A DNA stretch of 64,000 nucleotides from Diphasiastrum complanatum (lineage: Eukaryota > Streptophyta > Lycopodiopsida > Lycopodiales > Lycopodiaceae): the NCBI GenBank assembly GCA_029204225.1, contig CM055092.1, forward strand, positions 101,150,433 to 101,214,432, written 5' to 3'. The notes beneath the pieces are model-generated. The model did no database searches and was not told the origin of the DNA. It saw only the letters and a list, made by a program, of their open reading frames with translations. The translations under genes were made by a program, and so were the position numbers. This document shows, in pieces, positions 1 through 13,600 of the stretch (its first letter is position 1; the number at the start of each line of letters is the position of its first letter).

Positions 1-1620
1 GCTCTAAGCACATCTCATGAAGGATCTTCCGGCGAACTCCGTCCATGTTTGGCATGTAATATTTTCCATTTCTCTTTAGCCTACCCCCTTCTATGGTGTA
101 TGCAAGATATGTGTGTGCCTCATCAGAGGAGACATACGTGGCTGCTTCGGCCGAAATACCGGTAATGATGCGTGCACTAGGCCACACACGTTGGCAGTGC
201 TCATCTCTTTGTTGAGCCTGTCTAATCTCATTAATGAGCTAGCTTTCAACAAGTGTGAAAGACATTTGATACATTATACAAGACAATGCATCCGCAACCA
301 CATTTTTCTTCCCTTTGTGATACAGCATCTCCAAATGAAATTCCTTCATCAGCTCGGCCTACCGCGCTTGGCGACCCTTTAACTCTGGCTGATTGCAAAA
401 GTACTTAAAAGTATGATGGTCGGTATAAATATAAAATTCAGCACCATATAAATAGTGTCGCCACACCTTGAGTGAATGTATAATTGCATACATGTGTTGG
501 GTACCTTTGCTGAGCAGGAGTTAGCTTTTTACTGTCAAAGGCTGCTGGCCTCCCCTCCTGGCTGAGGACCGCCCCTATTTCGATGTCACATGCATCGGTC
601 TCTAAACGAAACGGCTTTTGAAGGTCGAAAATCTTAAGCACAGGTGCAATGGACGTTGCCTCCTTCAGTGCCTGACAACTGTCGTTGGTCTCCTTAACCC
701 TAATAACCAAAATGTTATTACAACGTAATTGGTCTGCCAATGGAGTAGCTACCAGACTATAGTTCTCGACGAATCTACGATAAAATACGCAAAAACCCAA
801 GAAAGAGCCTAACTAACGAATATTAGTTAGCCAAGGCCACCCAATATTACAACCACTTAGCTAGATCTACAACTATCCCCTCTGCCGTCACGATGTGACC
901 GAGGTAGACCACATGAGTCATACACAACTTGGTATTCTTATCATTAGCATGCAAAACAATCTTACAATGCCCTAAAGACCGTTCCTAGATGCTCTTTATG
1001 GTCTGGAATCGACAAACTGTAAACTAGGATGTCATCAAGGTCGATCTTGCTGAACACCTTTGCACCATGCAATGTGTCCAAAAAATCATCTATTCACGGC
1101 ATGGGATACTTGTGTTTTATTGTGATCTTAATCTACACAAATCCTAGAGGATCCATCTTTCTTCTTCACCAACAAAATCGGTGAAGGGTTAATAACTAGG
1201 TTAAATGTAACCTAATCTAAGATACTCAATGAGTATCTTCCGCAACTCTTCCTCCTCCTTAAGGTTCATCCTATAGGGAGGCCGACAAATAGGTCCTGCC
1301 CTTGGAACAAGCTCAATCCTGTGTTCCACATTTCTACTAGGGGGAAACCCGGCTGGATTTTATTGAACGAGAACTGACTTAAACATTTGTCTAGTCAAAC
1401 TTATCTGATGTAGATTGCAACACAATACTATGAGTTGCCTATGTACCTTTTCAAAACTTACAACATGTGATTCATCCACTAAGTCATTCACATTCGAAAA
1501 GCACAAATACAAATACTGGAAATGTTGTTTTTTAATTTGTAAAGCCAAAACGAGAGGGCCATCAGGCAACTTCCTCTCGCCTATCAAGGTATGGGATAAA
1601 CCCCCACACGAACTTGAATT
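1..1620 (-). pseudogene. Degraded Ty3/gypsy pol (linker, RT, RNase H), cut by the window edge
   Basis: Read leftwards, this is the middle of a Ty3/gypsy polyprotein broken into several frames. Seen in translation: the segment before RT ending VEHRIELVPRAGP and PPYRMN (about 1345-1270), the RT/RNase H connection FYRRFVENYS (about 790-755), the RNase H start FRLETDACDIEIGAVLSQEG (about 610-550), TDHHTFKYFCNQPEL (about 415-370) and the RNase H end KKNVVADALS (about 290-260). Towards position 1 the reading enters the spacer before integrase. Frameshifts and stops (for example just after LGYI near 1200) show it is dead. Family assignment is firm from RNase H; the clade is not determined. It sits in intron 5 of the PsbP-domain gene, in the same orientation as that gene. 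Confidence 0.85.
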
Positions 1621-1639
1621 TCAGATACCCAAGTCACAC

Positions 1640-3270
1640 AATCATTTGATATACTCTCTGACTAGTAGCTGCCAGGAGGAGTATGAAGCGGTGAAACAAT
1701 ACACTTGGTGAATTAAGGAATTTACCAGGCAGTTTGGAACTAGCAAACCGCAGGATGATTGGGTTGTCTCCCTTTCTTTGAAAGGGCTGAGATATGCAAT
1801 ACAGATAGTAATAAGGCAGTCAAATCCTCACGCTTTAGAAGAAGCCACTACCCATGCTTTAGAATCTAGATATTGAAAGTTCAATGATCTCCACACAAAT
1901 GGTGGTGGCGGCCATCGCTGAAGGTCAGCGGTCCAGATATGTTTCAGGCCCTACTGCTGACACCATGAACTTCCAGAAGAGTGGCTATTCAAATGGTGGA
2001 ACAAGACCATTGTACAACTATCCCCAAATGATGCCTGTTCAACAGGTTATACAACCCAGTTTTCATACTGTGACAGCACAGTCACCTTTTGTCAGGCCTG
2101 ATGCTAGTGTGTCTCAATATGTACCAAATGTTGGCCATGCAAATGCCTATCAGAAAGTGGTTCCCCCTTATCAGGGATCACCTAAAGAAGCTTTTCTTGC
2201 CACTACAGGAGTAGTTGTCAGGCAGGTTATGCGTCAAACACTCATGACATGGTCAAAAATTATATGGATATCTTGAATGAAAACATAAAGACGTTAATTG
2301 TTAATTTTAACTTCTTGAAAAGGCAGTGAAATCTCATCGGAGAGCGAGCGAAGTTTCTTGTTGGTATTGCAAAGGAGCTCACATGACCAGAGATTTTCCT
2401 AACCTGAAATGTACTATTTGTGGTAAGAATCGTCATTCAGGAGATTGATGCTGGGCAGAGATAAAGGTTGACAAGGAAGCAACCAATCACCCCAGTCCTA
2501 AGAATAATAGAATCGCTCGAACTTCCAAAGAACCGGTGGAGCCGATCAGAGTTCTGCAACATCGCGAATCCACAGAAGATAGACCTGTTACCTTAAAAAG
2601 TCTTGATGCTGCAATAACAGATCCCAATTGTATGGTGAGAAAGCAGCCATATCTATTAGTAAGCAATCTGCACTTGATGGTGAACTACTTGCTATACAAG
2701 ATGAATCTGAATCTGCACAAGTAGAAAAGTCACCAAGCAGTAAGCGGAAAAGGATTGTGACAGTGACAAAACCTATGCCTGAGAAACAAACTTGGAGAAG
2801 GAAAGCAGTAGTTGAAGACCATGCACCTTTCAGACTTGTTAATCATTTGAATGCTACCAAAGTCGGCATTAACTTGTTGCAACTATTACAGAAATCACCA
2901 GCAATTAAAAGAGAGCCGAGGGAGGTTTTGCGGATACAGTGGCTTGACTCACAGAAGTCAATGGTGGTAGAAGTGGATAGAGTCACTGATAATAGAATTG
3001 AGCACAATTGTCCTAGTGATGCCATCATTGATAGATTGTTGGTACCGAATGCTATTGTGGATGCCGGTGCTGGTGTTAATGTGATGAGTGTTGAATCTGA
3101 CTTTACAAGAAGGTAGCAATATGATGCTTGAGCTTGCTGATAACTCTAGATTGAAAGTGGAAGCAGTAAATTACACATTACCAGTAATTGTTGCTAGTAG
3201 GGTGGCTCTGATACCAATCATTACACTCCTAGAACCTAAGCTCATTAAATCACTAGTAGTTGTAGTATAG
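1640..3270 (+). pseudogene. Ty3/gypsy gag-protease relic (Athila/Tat-like)
   Basis: A broken plus-strand gag and protease region. Around 2350-2450 there are two decayed zinc knuckles (CWYCKGAH, then CTICGKNRHSGD with a stop before CW). At about 3050-3095 the reading VNAIVDAGAGVNVMS-like protease core appears (seen: AIVDAGAGVNVMS). Athila/Tat elements normally read VDGGSGVN here, as in the relic near 51.97 kb, so the active-site glycine-serine has decayed. The longest open stretch, 2628-3116, covers the region between the knuckles and the protease. No RT follows. The next 180 bases still resemble the protease C-terminus (MLELADNSRLKVE) in another frame. Assignment to the Athila/Tat side of gypsy is by the protease motif alone. 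Confidence 0.7.
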
Positions 3271-4549
3271 AATGAATCTCTTCCCATCCTTAGATAACAC
3301 CCTTGTAGCTCGTACCTGCTATTCTAGTTTCAAGGCATGTGGCATCCATTAATGGTTGACCAAGCCACCTTGGACCCATAAGTATTCGAACCACTGAAAA
3401 ACACCCGTTGGAGTTTATGGGTTACCACCCCTATGCACCATTGCACCTAGTAGTGGAAATGTTGCCCACTTCAATCTACTGTCGACTAACCCTAGCCCAA
3501 GTCCGTATAATCACAGGCCACCTCTATCAGTGGCACAATGGTTATGCACCACCCCACATGCTCACATCATGCACCTCTACACTACGTTAACAACTGTGAC
3601 TAGTGGGTGGGTGCCTATCAGTGTGACTGGTCACTCGAACCAAACGATGGTCACAGGACCCTATCCTAGCTAGATCATATGGTTGGGGGGCCCCGACTAG
3701 ATACTAACACTAGGAATAGTCTTGAGCTTAAAACTATTGCTTGGGCCACAATAAGGTAAAAATATCTCTTAAAGGTCTCAAGTTAATATGTTTGATCTCA
3801 CAAACTTCTATTGAAGCTCATTTCAACACTTACAAAAATCTTTTGAGGTTTAGATTCTTCTTGTGATGATGAAAGGCAAATCCTTATTAACTTCAAAATA
3901 TTATCAAAAAATAAATGAATTGTGATCATAAATCCTACCATGTCAATTATGTCCTTTGTAATGCTTGTACAACAAGTTTTGACTAGTGTATGAGGAAAAG
4001 CTTTAAGATTACTAAACAAACAATGACTATCACTTTCAACTTTGCAAATTTGATAGATTCAAATCTTGAACCTATGAAACATCTCAAGATTTTAGTGATA
4101 TTGGTTCCATAAATATAAGAAAAGGGAATCAAGAGTAACTTGTCGATGTTCTACACATTCAATGGTCTACTTATCTACCAATCATGCAATTTGTTCCTTG
4201 GCTCATAGAATGCTTTGAGGTAGTATTGGTGCCAAATATAAAATGATAGCAATTCCCATAAGTACCAAGATATAAACCAAGAACTAATTAACATAACAAA
4301 CCATAATATAAAGTCAGACTCTTCAAACCACAAGGAAAACAACTTCCACTCAACTTGCACCTAACAAAGAAATTCAAATGCATCACTCATGAAAAACGTG
4401 GAAAACTGAATCAAAACAAGCTTCTAAATGTTTGCTATACTGCTTATTTCATGCATAAGCTTTCATGAATATTATTTTGAATAAGCAACATCACACCCAT
4501 GCTATTAAGTTTTCAAATAACTCATGCTAAGATTTTAGCAGACTGACAC
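3271..4549. other. Non-coding remainder of intron 5; possible LTR debris at 3300-3720
   Basis: No coding region recognised on either strand. The part from about 3300 to 3720 is richer in C and has the look of gypsy LTR sequence; a short stretch at 3316-3350 resembles 7028-7062 between the two A elements. The rest is AT-rich. By the splice-site reading it belongs to intron 5 of the minus-strand PsbP-domain gene. I searched it for the next exon (expected to encode the SxLDRSW-like part of the PsbP fold) and did not find one. Confidence 0.4.
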
Positions 4550-4636
4550 CTACTAGAGTTTCTGCAAAACTGTCAACAGGTCCGAAAGAGCCCAAACCAG
4601 TAAAATCAGCACCAAGATTTGTGATAACAATATTCA
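4550..4636 (-). CDS. PPD: PsbP-domain gene exon 5, beyond a 17.5-kb intron
   Basis: 87 bases between acceptor gttggaatgaccag/TGA and donor CTAGTAG/gtgtca. The G left over from exon 4 makes Val. The exon reads [19 protein letters not shown] and then [10 protein letters not shown]. The order of the family motifs (AFFP, then VxITxLGxDFT, SFG, FAETLV) continues exactly where exon 4 stopped, which is strong evidence that the two belong together. Phase 1 at both ends. The next exon was not found in the remaining 4.5 kb. Confidence 0.85.
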
Positions 4637-7600
4637 CTGGTCATTCCAACATGCAATATGGTGTCAGCATCCATTTTGCTAAGGATAACCATTCTTAATA
4701 AAGTTTTAAATGCTTCCAGAATGAGAAAGTTTTGCTATATGCTAATGATTTCAAGAGAACATTGTAAGCAACAAAGTGTCAAGCTCAACTTTTGTAGAAT
4801 ACTTTCTTTGCATCAACATTCTAAGAGTCAAATTGCTTAGCTACCAACTTTTGGAAAAACTCTTTTAAATCTTCCAAAATAAATCCTGGTGGTCATAGAC
4901 AGAATGAAGTAAAGTAAATGTAAATGGACATGCGAATGTAATGAGCTGAGTCCATAACTCTTCTCGACACAAAAAAAAAGACCCAATTGTCGAAAAGAAA
5001 CTGGATCAAACAACAGCAAGCCCTGGTGCATCAACAACTAGAGCAACATCTGATGTAGAGGAATCGACAAGTGTAGCAAGAGCACAAGCTTGATCCGCAA
5101 GTGATGGTGTATGATAAAAGACATCAATAGGCTCCCATGTGACCTCTTCAACAGGACGACCATCACACTGGACCAAAAACTGAATCTGCCGGCGGCATCG
5201 ACTATGGTGAAGGCGAACCTGGTGAATGGCAGCTGGTAAGAAAGGGAACAGATCAGGATCAACATCGTGGTGAAGAAGGGAACATCTCGGCCGCATCATC
5301 TGAAACCAAGCAATATGGAACAACCAGGAATGCCAAGGAACCAAAAGAAGATCAAGCAGCAACCAGGAATGCCAAGGTATCCGTAATGACCAAGATTGTA
5401 GAGGATCAGTCCAAAAGATAGAGACATCATACCAAGGTATCCAAAAAGCCCGAGAAGGTAGAACTGCATTATCAACGGGAAGCCAATAAGGAAGCTGGAA
5501 AAGAGATGGACACTCATCCCGAATAGCTGCATCATACACGTAACCATCAACCATACGTGCAAACTCAGTGATATAGGTGCCCCAAGAAAGGATAGCAGCA
5601 TCAGAAGACCAGCACCAAGGAGTAGGAACATAAGCAGGATGACAAGCACACTGTAATAGCATGGAAAAACAAGCGGTATGCCAAGAAACATGGAGCATAA
5701 AGAGATCGTCCGGACAAAGGATAGCTAGAATGGAAAAATGTGCACCAGCATGGTAAAAAGCCCAAGGTATCCATAAGGACAAGTAACAATGGCACATGGT
5801 ACGCTCAAGGCCCATATCACGAGAACAGCAGCATGCCAAAAGCTCCAGAAGGTCCAAGAAATCAATGCATCATCTAAAAAGACATGATGCATGAAAACAG
5901 TTGTAACAAATCTAGAAATGGTAGAGGCTCCAACTGAAAAACTGTAGCCGAAATACTCATCCAGAAAGACCTCATATGGACATACCAATCCATCATAGGA
6001 TGCAACAAAAACGGATGGAGAATCGGATGACCCATTAGAACTGGCCGTAAGTGTAATCTCAAAGTACACACCAGGCGCACAAGTGAGGAATAGAAGAAAT
6101 GCACTGGAACAAGGAACAGGATCCGCAGCATCAGTAGCAAGCATCGGAGCAATATCCACGTGTAGCTGGAAATGAGTATCAAAGCATATATGAGCAACAA
6201 TGAAGTATATGGCGACAACATCCCCAAAAACTATCCAAGAGAGGAGAAGGAACTCTCTCAAGGTACTCTGATGGTCTCGGAACACCAGAACAAAGTGGGA
6301 ACTCAGCATCAGAGACCAAGCGATATGGAGCAACACGAAATGACTGGGAACCTAAACATCACCCAGACAAACAGTAGCTGGAACGGAGGCAATAACCCAA
6401 GCCACCAGGATATGCCAAGCCTGAAAATGAGCAACAATCCAAGGAACAGATAGAGAGCCACATGCATAATCATATAGAGATATCCATGGCGATCATTGAT
6501 ATGGAAAAACCAGCACCAATCAAATATAAGGCGAAGTACAGGTAGAAAGTCATGCCACTCAGAGATAGGCGGACGAGAATGGACATAGTCAAACCACGTC
6601 GACCTAGTAGAACCCTCTGATGAAAAAATCGACGAAAGTGATGGGTTAGTAAGGGACAGCCTCTACTAAATCTCAAAAAGTGGTGCAAAGGAAAGTGCTC
6701 TGATACCAAATTATGAATGAAGCCACAATTGATCTAGAGCTAAGCTATGAAAGCATCACATAAAGAGAGATTAAGGAGACTAAAGAGAGAGATTAATATC
6801 ATCAGCTGAGTAACAAATGACACAGATTCCCTACGTATAGCCTAGAGGAAGCCCTAAAAGGAAGCTTCCAATGGTTAGGGCCCAACTGGGAGGGATAATA
6901 GTGCACCCTCCAAGAAGGCCCCCACTCTTCAGTAATATGTCCAAATGTCCCTCCAAGCTCGTGAATCCTAAAAGCCGGTGTGTAGAATGAACCTCCCAAC
7001 CATAGGCACCCCCTCCTTGAGTCCTTCTACCTGCTATTCCCGTCAACTGGCACATGGCATCCACCTGTGAGTTATGGACTCGGCTCATTACATTCGCCGC
7101 GTCCATTTACATTTACTTTACTTTATGCATAAGCAGGCCTTGGGCCCTTTTTTATTCATTAGTGACACTTAGACTATATGGTTGGCCTTTGGCCTTATTA
7201 TTCATTATCAGGCCATTTGGACATATTACTGGAGAGTGGGGCCTTCTTGGAGGGCGCACTATTTTCCCTCCCAGTTGGGCCCTAGCCACCGGAAGCTTCC
7301 TTTTAGGGCTTCCTCTTGGCTATAAGTAGGGAAACTGTGTCATTTGTTATTCAGCTGATGATATTGATCTCTCTCTTTAGTCTCCTTAATCTCTCTCTTT
7401 CCTGCCTTCTAGGGTTAAGTCTTGCTTATGTGCTGCTTTCATAGCTAAAGTCTTGCTTATGTGATGCTTTCATAGCTTAGGTTTAGATCAGTTGTGGCTT
7501 TATTCGTAACTTGGTATCGGAGCACTTTCCTGATTGCTGAATTTTAGATCTGATTTTCTGATTGGGTGCCCATTTTCCTTGCTGATTTTTCTCTCTTTGC

Positions 7601-10600
7601 TGAGGGCTTTCGTCTCTTTGCTTCAGCAACATTCATCACAGTTTGGAGGAGGACCAACTCCTATCAAAGCATTTTCCTTGGCGGAGCTTTAGCAGATAGT
7701 TACTGGAAGTACTTCCGCTAAATTTGGTGGCCGGAAATTTTTTTTTTTTTTTTTTTGGGCAGATTATTTCCGGCGCCCAAGTTCCAACCCTCTATCACCC
7801 ATTTCCAGCTTGTTTGCAAGCTCTCCAGTGCCCAGTTCCCTCATCTCTTTCATCCGTTCCTCCTCCCATTTTCAGCCCTCTCACTTTTGTTTGCAGGCCG
7901 TCCAGCCGCTTCATACTTGTCACTTTCGTCCGTTTTTGTCTCCGTTTGCAGCCATTTTTCACACCTTGTTTGCAGGCAGTCCATCGCCCATCCTCAACCA
8001 AATTTCACGAAATTCCGACTCCGTTTGATACTCCAATTTGTCACTTCCCTCCTGGCTGTCCAGCGCATTTTCACAGCCTTCATTTTCAATTTTTTCATTT
8101 GCTGATTGCTGTCCTTTCTTAGTTGTGATAATAGTGGTTTTAATAGACTAATTTGGGGTGACGACAAGAGTCCACTCTCTCAAGTTTTCGTCTATTCCTT
8201 CCACTATCATTATGGCACATTCACTTACCCCGAGTGAGACTACTCAGGAAACCTTATCCGATCAGTTTCGTCTCATGGATGAGACCCTTTCTGGCCTTGT
8301 TCTTCGCTTCAATATCGTTATGACAGGCTTTGCTACTATGCAGTCACAGATTGATTCTTTACAGCCTCATGGTCCTGGTACAACTCCTGTTTTTCCTTCA
8401 TTTGGGACTCCCCCTCCATTTGGATTTCCATCTTTCTTTGCTAGTCAGCCTGGTGGTGGACCGATCATTCCACCTAACCCATCTCCTGGTTTCTTCTCAC
8501 GTCCCCCACTTCCTGAGCCACACTTTGCTCGGGACTTTCGTGATAGGGTACAGCTTGCTACCTATTCCAGTTCCTCTGACGGGAACTTATTAGAGAATTG
8601 GTTCGCTAAGCTTGACACATATTTTCAGACCTACCCTAAGACTGATCCTCAGAAGATCCAGTTGGCTGCTTTACATTTAGATGGACGCGTCGCCACGTGG
8701 TGGCGAGTTTATAGAGCTGATCCTGATCGGGAAGGGCTCCATTTATGGCATACTTTTCGCCGTGACCTCCGTCATGCTATGATTGACCCTCAGTGGCTCG
8801 GCCGCCAACATGATACATTCCGTAGTCTCACTCAGACCAGTGATCTTGCTTCTTATACAGATCAGTTTATGGAGTTAATTGGAAGAACGGGAACAGTTCG
8901 CCGAAGAACTCGACGAACTGGTTACCAAGGAGCAATTTCTCCAGTTGGTAACAGCAGTGGATGAACTCAAGTTGGCATTAGCCAATTTCAAGTCCAATGT
9001 GGTCGACTCCTTCTCTGAACTCAAAAACTTAATTTTGAGTTCCGCGAAAGGAAGCCTTCCCTCCACTTCTCAGTTATCCCGTTCTCCACTTCCATCAGTT
9101 TCAGGTGAGACTTTATGGTCTCACCCCAGTGTTTTTAAAGATTTAAAGCCTCCTACTTTTAATGGAGAAGAGAAGGATAGAAATGCAGACATTCTACAAA
9201 CCTTCCTTAGCAAATGGAAGAACATTCATGCTCTTAAACAGACCCCTGACCATTTGCAAGCTATTGAGGCCAGTCTTTCCTTAGGGCATATGGCCTATAA
9301 GTGGTGGTTAAATCTCCAGGAGACTGGGCAGACTCCCCGGTCATGGAAAGCTTTTGAAGAAGCCTTCCTAAGAGAATTCCTACCTGAAAATGAACTTGAT
9401 AGAGCCTGGGAAGCCTGGGAAAGAACTGTAATGGACAAGTCCCTCATCCAATATATCTCGCAGTATCGAGAAGCAATTTTAAAGATTAAAAATATGGATG
9501 ATATCAGAAAATCAGGGGATTTGTCCGTGGCCTCAAAGATGAATATAAAGTAGAGGTCCAGAGAAACTCGCCTACTACCCTTGAGCAAGCTCTCAGATAT
9601 GCTTAAATCTATGATGATTCAGTGGGTAGGAAGAGGGCGAGACAACAACCACTTTCTGAGCAGCCTCCTTAGAAAGACTTTTAATTTAAAAAGAAATTTT
9701 TAAAAAGAAAGAATCAAGATAAATTTAAAAGTGAAGCTCCTCAGAAACGCCCTTCACTCATACAGCCCTTAAAACCAGATGATTTTGAGAAAGCCAAACA
9801 AGAACGTTTGTGCTTTGTGTGTATGGGCACGGGACACACAGTCAGACAGTGTCCCAAGGGGCCTTTCTTAGAGGACCAGGACCTGATCAACCCCCGGAGA
9901 GAGGCTTCGACGAACTTGAAACAGAAGCCTTGGCTTACAGAAAAGGGAAGGAACCCATGGAAGTGGAAGAACAGGAACAGTTTGTCGAAGAACTCAACGA
10001 ACTGGTTACCAAGGAGCAGTTTCTCCAATTGGTAACAGAACTGGATGAACTGAAGTTGGCATTAGCCAATTTCAAGTCCAGTGTGGACGACTCGTTCGCT
10101 GAACTCAAAAACTTGATTTTGAGTTCCGCAAAAGGAAGCCTTCCCTCCACTTCTCAGTTATCCCCTTCTCCACTCCCATCAGTTTCGGGTGAGACTTTAC
10201 GGTCTCACCCCAGTGTTTTTAAAGATTTAAAACCTCCTACTTTTAATGGGGAAGAGAAGGATAGAAATGCAGATATTCTACAAACCTTCCTCAGCAAAGG
10301 GAAGAACATTCATGCTCTTAAACAGACCCCTAACCATTTGCAAGCTCTTGAGGCCAGTCTTTCCTTAGGGCCTATGGCCTATAAGTGGTGGTTAAATCTC
10401 CAGGAGACTGGGCAGACTCCCCGGTCATGGAAAGCTTTTGAAGAAGCTTTCCTAAGAGAATTTCTACCAGAAAATGAACTTGATAGAGCCTGGGAAGCCT
10501 GGGAAAGAACAGTAATGGACAAGTCCCTCATCCAATATATCTCGCAGTATCGAGAAGCAATTTTAAAGATTAAAAATATGGATGACTATCAAAAAATTAG

Positions 10601-13600
10601 GGGATTTGTCCGTGGCCTCAAAGATGAATATAAAGTAGAGGTCCAGAGAAACTCGCCTACTACCCTTGAGCAAGCTCTCAGATATGCTTGATTCAGTGGG
10701 TAGGAAGAGAGCGAGACAGCACCCACTTTCTGAGCAGCCTTCTCAAAAAGACTTTCAATTTAAAAAGAAATTTTTAAAAAAGAAAGAAAGAAGATAAATG
10801 TAAAAGTGAAGCTCCTCAGAAACGCCCTTCACTCATACAGCCCTTAAAACCAGATGATTTTGAGAAAGCCAAAGAAGAACGTTTGTGCTTTGTGTGTATG
10901 GGCAAGGGACACACAGTTAGACAGTGTCCCAAGGGGCCTTTGACTTAAAAAGATAAGAAAGATAAAAAACAAGTTCATCTTGTTCAGACTGTATGTTTCT
11001 CCAGTGACTCGGCAGCTTCCGAGATCAAAGTGTATCTTGAAGATCATGAACATTGTTGCCAGCTGACCTCTGCAATGCTAGCGAGACCCTTCAGCTTTGG
11101 GCCGCATGACCTAGTACGTATGCATGGGAAAGTTGGTAACCAGTCAGTAAGAGTCATGGTTGATGATGGGGCAACCCATAATTTCATCAACCACACCCTG
11201 GTTAAAAAGCTTAAACTACCAAAAGTACCTAGTCAGCATAGGTACATAGTTTCATTAGCTAAGGGTGAAGATAAAAAAATATGGGAAACTATGGTAAGTA
11301 AGTTAAATCTTGGTATTCAGGGGTACCAAGATGAAATAAACTTTCAGATAATGCACCTGGATCGAACAGACATTGTTCTCGGGAGAGATTGGCTCTACAG
11401 TTTAGGACCTTCCCTCCACATAAACTATCAGGAGAACACCCTCAGCTTTCAGCATAAAGGCCGAGAGATCCAGTTGCATGGGGAGCATGATGTTCCCAAC
11501 AGCCCTATGGTCTGCAGTTCAGAGCTCTGTCAGCTAATCGGAGACGAAGACCATCAGGTATTCTTATGTGACTTTCAGTTTATTCCTGAAGTTTCTATTT
11601 CCAGTTCTATTCAGCAGAAAATCAGTAAATTAGAAACTTTATTGTCTAAATTTAAAGATGTTTTTCCTAAAGATTTGCCACATGGTTTACCACCTAGCAG
11701 AGAGGTAGATCATGTAATAAACCTAGTACCAGGTACAGCACCTGTTTCTAAACCTCCGTATCGGGTCAGCTGAACAGAGGATGAAGAAATAACTAGGCAG
11801 TTAACAGATTATCTTGGGAAAGGCCAAATTCAGACTAGTAGTTCACCATGGGCCTCACCAGTCCTATTGGTGAAAAAGAAAGAGGGGTCTATGCGTCTTT
11901 GCGTAGATTACAGAGCCCTTAATAAAGTCACAATTAAGAATAAATACCCTATGCCTCGGGCAGACGAGTTGTTTGATCAACTCGACGGGGCTAAGTTTTT
12001 CAGTAAAATAGACCTCAGATCGGGATATCATCAAGTCCGTATAAAATCGAAAGATGTCTCGAAAACAGCTTTTAGGACTCGTCACGGTCATTATGAGCTT
12101 AAGGTGATGCCATTTGAGCTCACAAATGCTCCAGCTACCTTTATGACCTTGATGAACAATGTCCTCAGACCATACTTGGGTAAGTTTGTAGTCGTATTTT
12201 TAGATGACATCCTCGTTTACAGCAAAACGAGGAAGGAGCATCTAAAACACCTCAGAAAGGTGTTTCGACTACTCAGAAAGCATAAGCTCTATGCTAAACA
12301 ATCCAAGTGTGAATTCTTCGTTGAAGAAGTAGCATATTTGGGTCACATTATCTCTCCAGATGGGATTAAGATGGACCCAAATAAGGTTAAAGCCATACTC
12401 AGTTGGCTGAGACCTCAGAATATTTTGGAACTTCAGATCTTTCTTGGTCTAGCGGGATATTACAGACGATTTGTCAAGGAATATGCTCAGATAGCAGTTC
12501 CTATGAAGGAGTTCATTTGGGAGTCCGCACAGCAGGAGAGCTTTGATGCTCTCAAAACAGCCTTAGCTACAGCACCGGTTTTAAAAGTCGTCGACCCCAA
12601 TCAGACATTTGTGGTCGAAACAGATGCTAGCGACTTTGCAGTAGGTGCTGTGCTAACTCAGGGCGGACGACCAGTTGCGTTCGAGAGTAAAAAACTCGAG
12701 CCAGCTCAGACTAGGTATAGTGCCTATGAAAAGGAACTCTTTTCTATAGTCCATGCCCTTAAAACTTGGAGGCATTATTTGTATGGTGCCAACTTTGAGG
12801 TCCTGACAGACCATGAGAGTCTCAGATACCTTTGCAATCAACCTGAGCTTAGAGGTCGGAAAGCTCGTTGGGCAGAGTTGATGCAAGAGTTTGACATGTC
12901 TATCAGATATAGACGTGGAAAATTCAATACGGTAGCAGATGCCCTTAGCAGAATGCCTATGATAAACGAACTGAGTTTTACTCAGATTCGTAATGAGTTA
13001 CTCGAGTCCTTGAGAGGGAAATGCCAGCATGATGCATTCTTCTCTACTATCTAGAACTCAGTCCAGAGCAGACAGTTACAGACTCCAGAACCAGTTCCCG
13101 GGGCTGGTTCCAGTTCATCCAAGAATACGGCAGCTTCCGTTGAGGATGATGATGAGTTCGAGTATACGTCGCCAGATGACGTTGAGGATTCTGAGCCTGT
13201 ATTACCCAAGCAAACCCCAGTGGTTGAGGGTCAATTGACTCAAGTTCCCTAGGATGGAGATGGCTTTGATACCAGTGTAATAGATCCTAACACCACAGTA
13301 GGGCAAACACTAACTGATCCACCCAACCTTGCCTACTCCCTGATATAGAGTAAACCCCTCCTAGCCCAGTGTGAGGACTGGTAGCATGCTACTGCCAAGT
13401 GTCGGCCACGTGGCACTGACGTGGCCGACTGCACGTCGGGACCCAACTGGGGGCCCTATCCGGCTGACAGGGTCCCTAAGCTGTGTTAGGCCCGCCATGG
13501 CTATGGACCGTGCTGGGGCACACTACTCACACTGTCTTGCCCTGTTGGTCATGTACGCTGGACACGACCCTGACTGTGGTATCTGACCTATCTGTGTTCT

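Larger units (their letters stand above)
4904..7004 (-). mobile_element. Element A2: degraded, probably non-autonomous Ty3 chromodomain element
   Basis: A minus-strand element of the same family as A1. Its 5' LTR (6709-7004) is the reverse complement of A1's LTR for most of its length, including the TATA-containing part and the CAGCTGATGATATT segment. The adjacent primer site is at 6697-6708. At the other end only the first 56 bases of the 3' LTR survive (4904-4959). The 1.7 kb interior has the polyprotein C-terminus with a chromodomain (5010-5290), but I see no gag, protease, RT or integrase. Most of the interior is made of degenerate direct repeats (for example GGAATGCCAAGG units around 5320-5380). 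It may be a deletion derivative moved in trans by an A-type element. Confidence 0.65.

Noticed and set aside
113..382. Plus-strand open frame at the window start
   Set aside because: Shadow of the minus-strand gypsy RNase H and integrase spacer.
5006..6336. Long hydrophobic minus-strand frames that look like membrane proteins
   Set aside because: They lie in the repeat-filled interior of A2, overlap in several frames and share only repeat-derived Leu/Trp/Tyr-rich text; only the chromodomain part is real.
3316..7062. Similarity between 3316-3350 and 7028-7062 as a shared element end
   Set aside because: Only about 34 bases with several mismatches; too weak to define an element.
7755..8122. 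Three overlapping open frames before A1 gag
   Set aside because: Low-complexity pyrimidine-rich leader sequence; the gag start at 8212 is the only one with family motifs.
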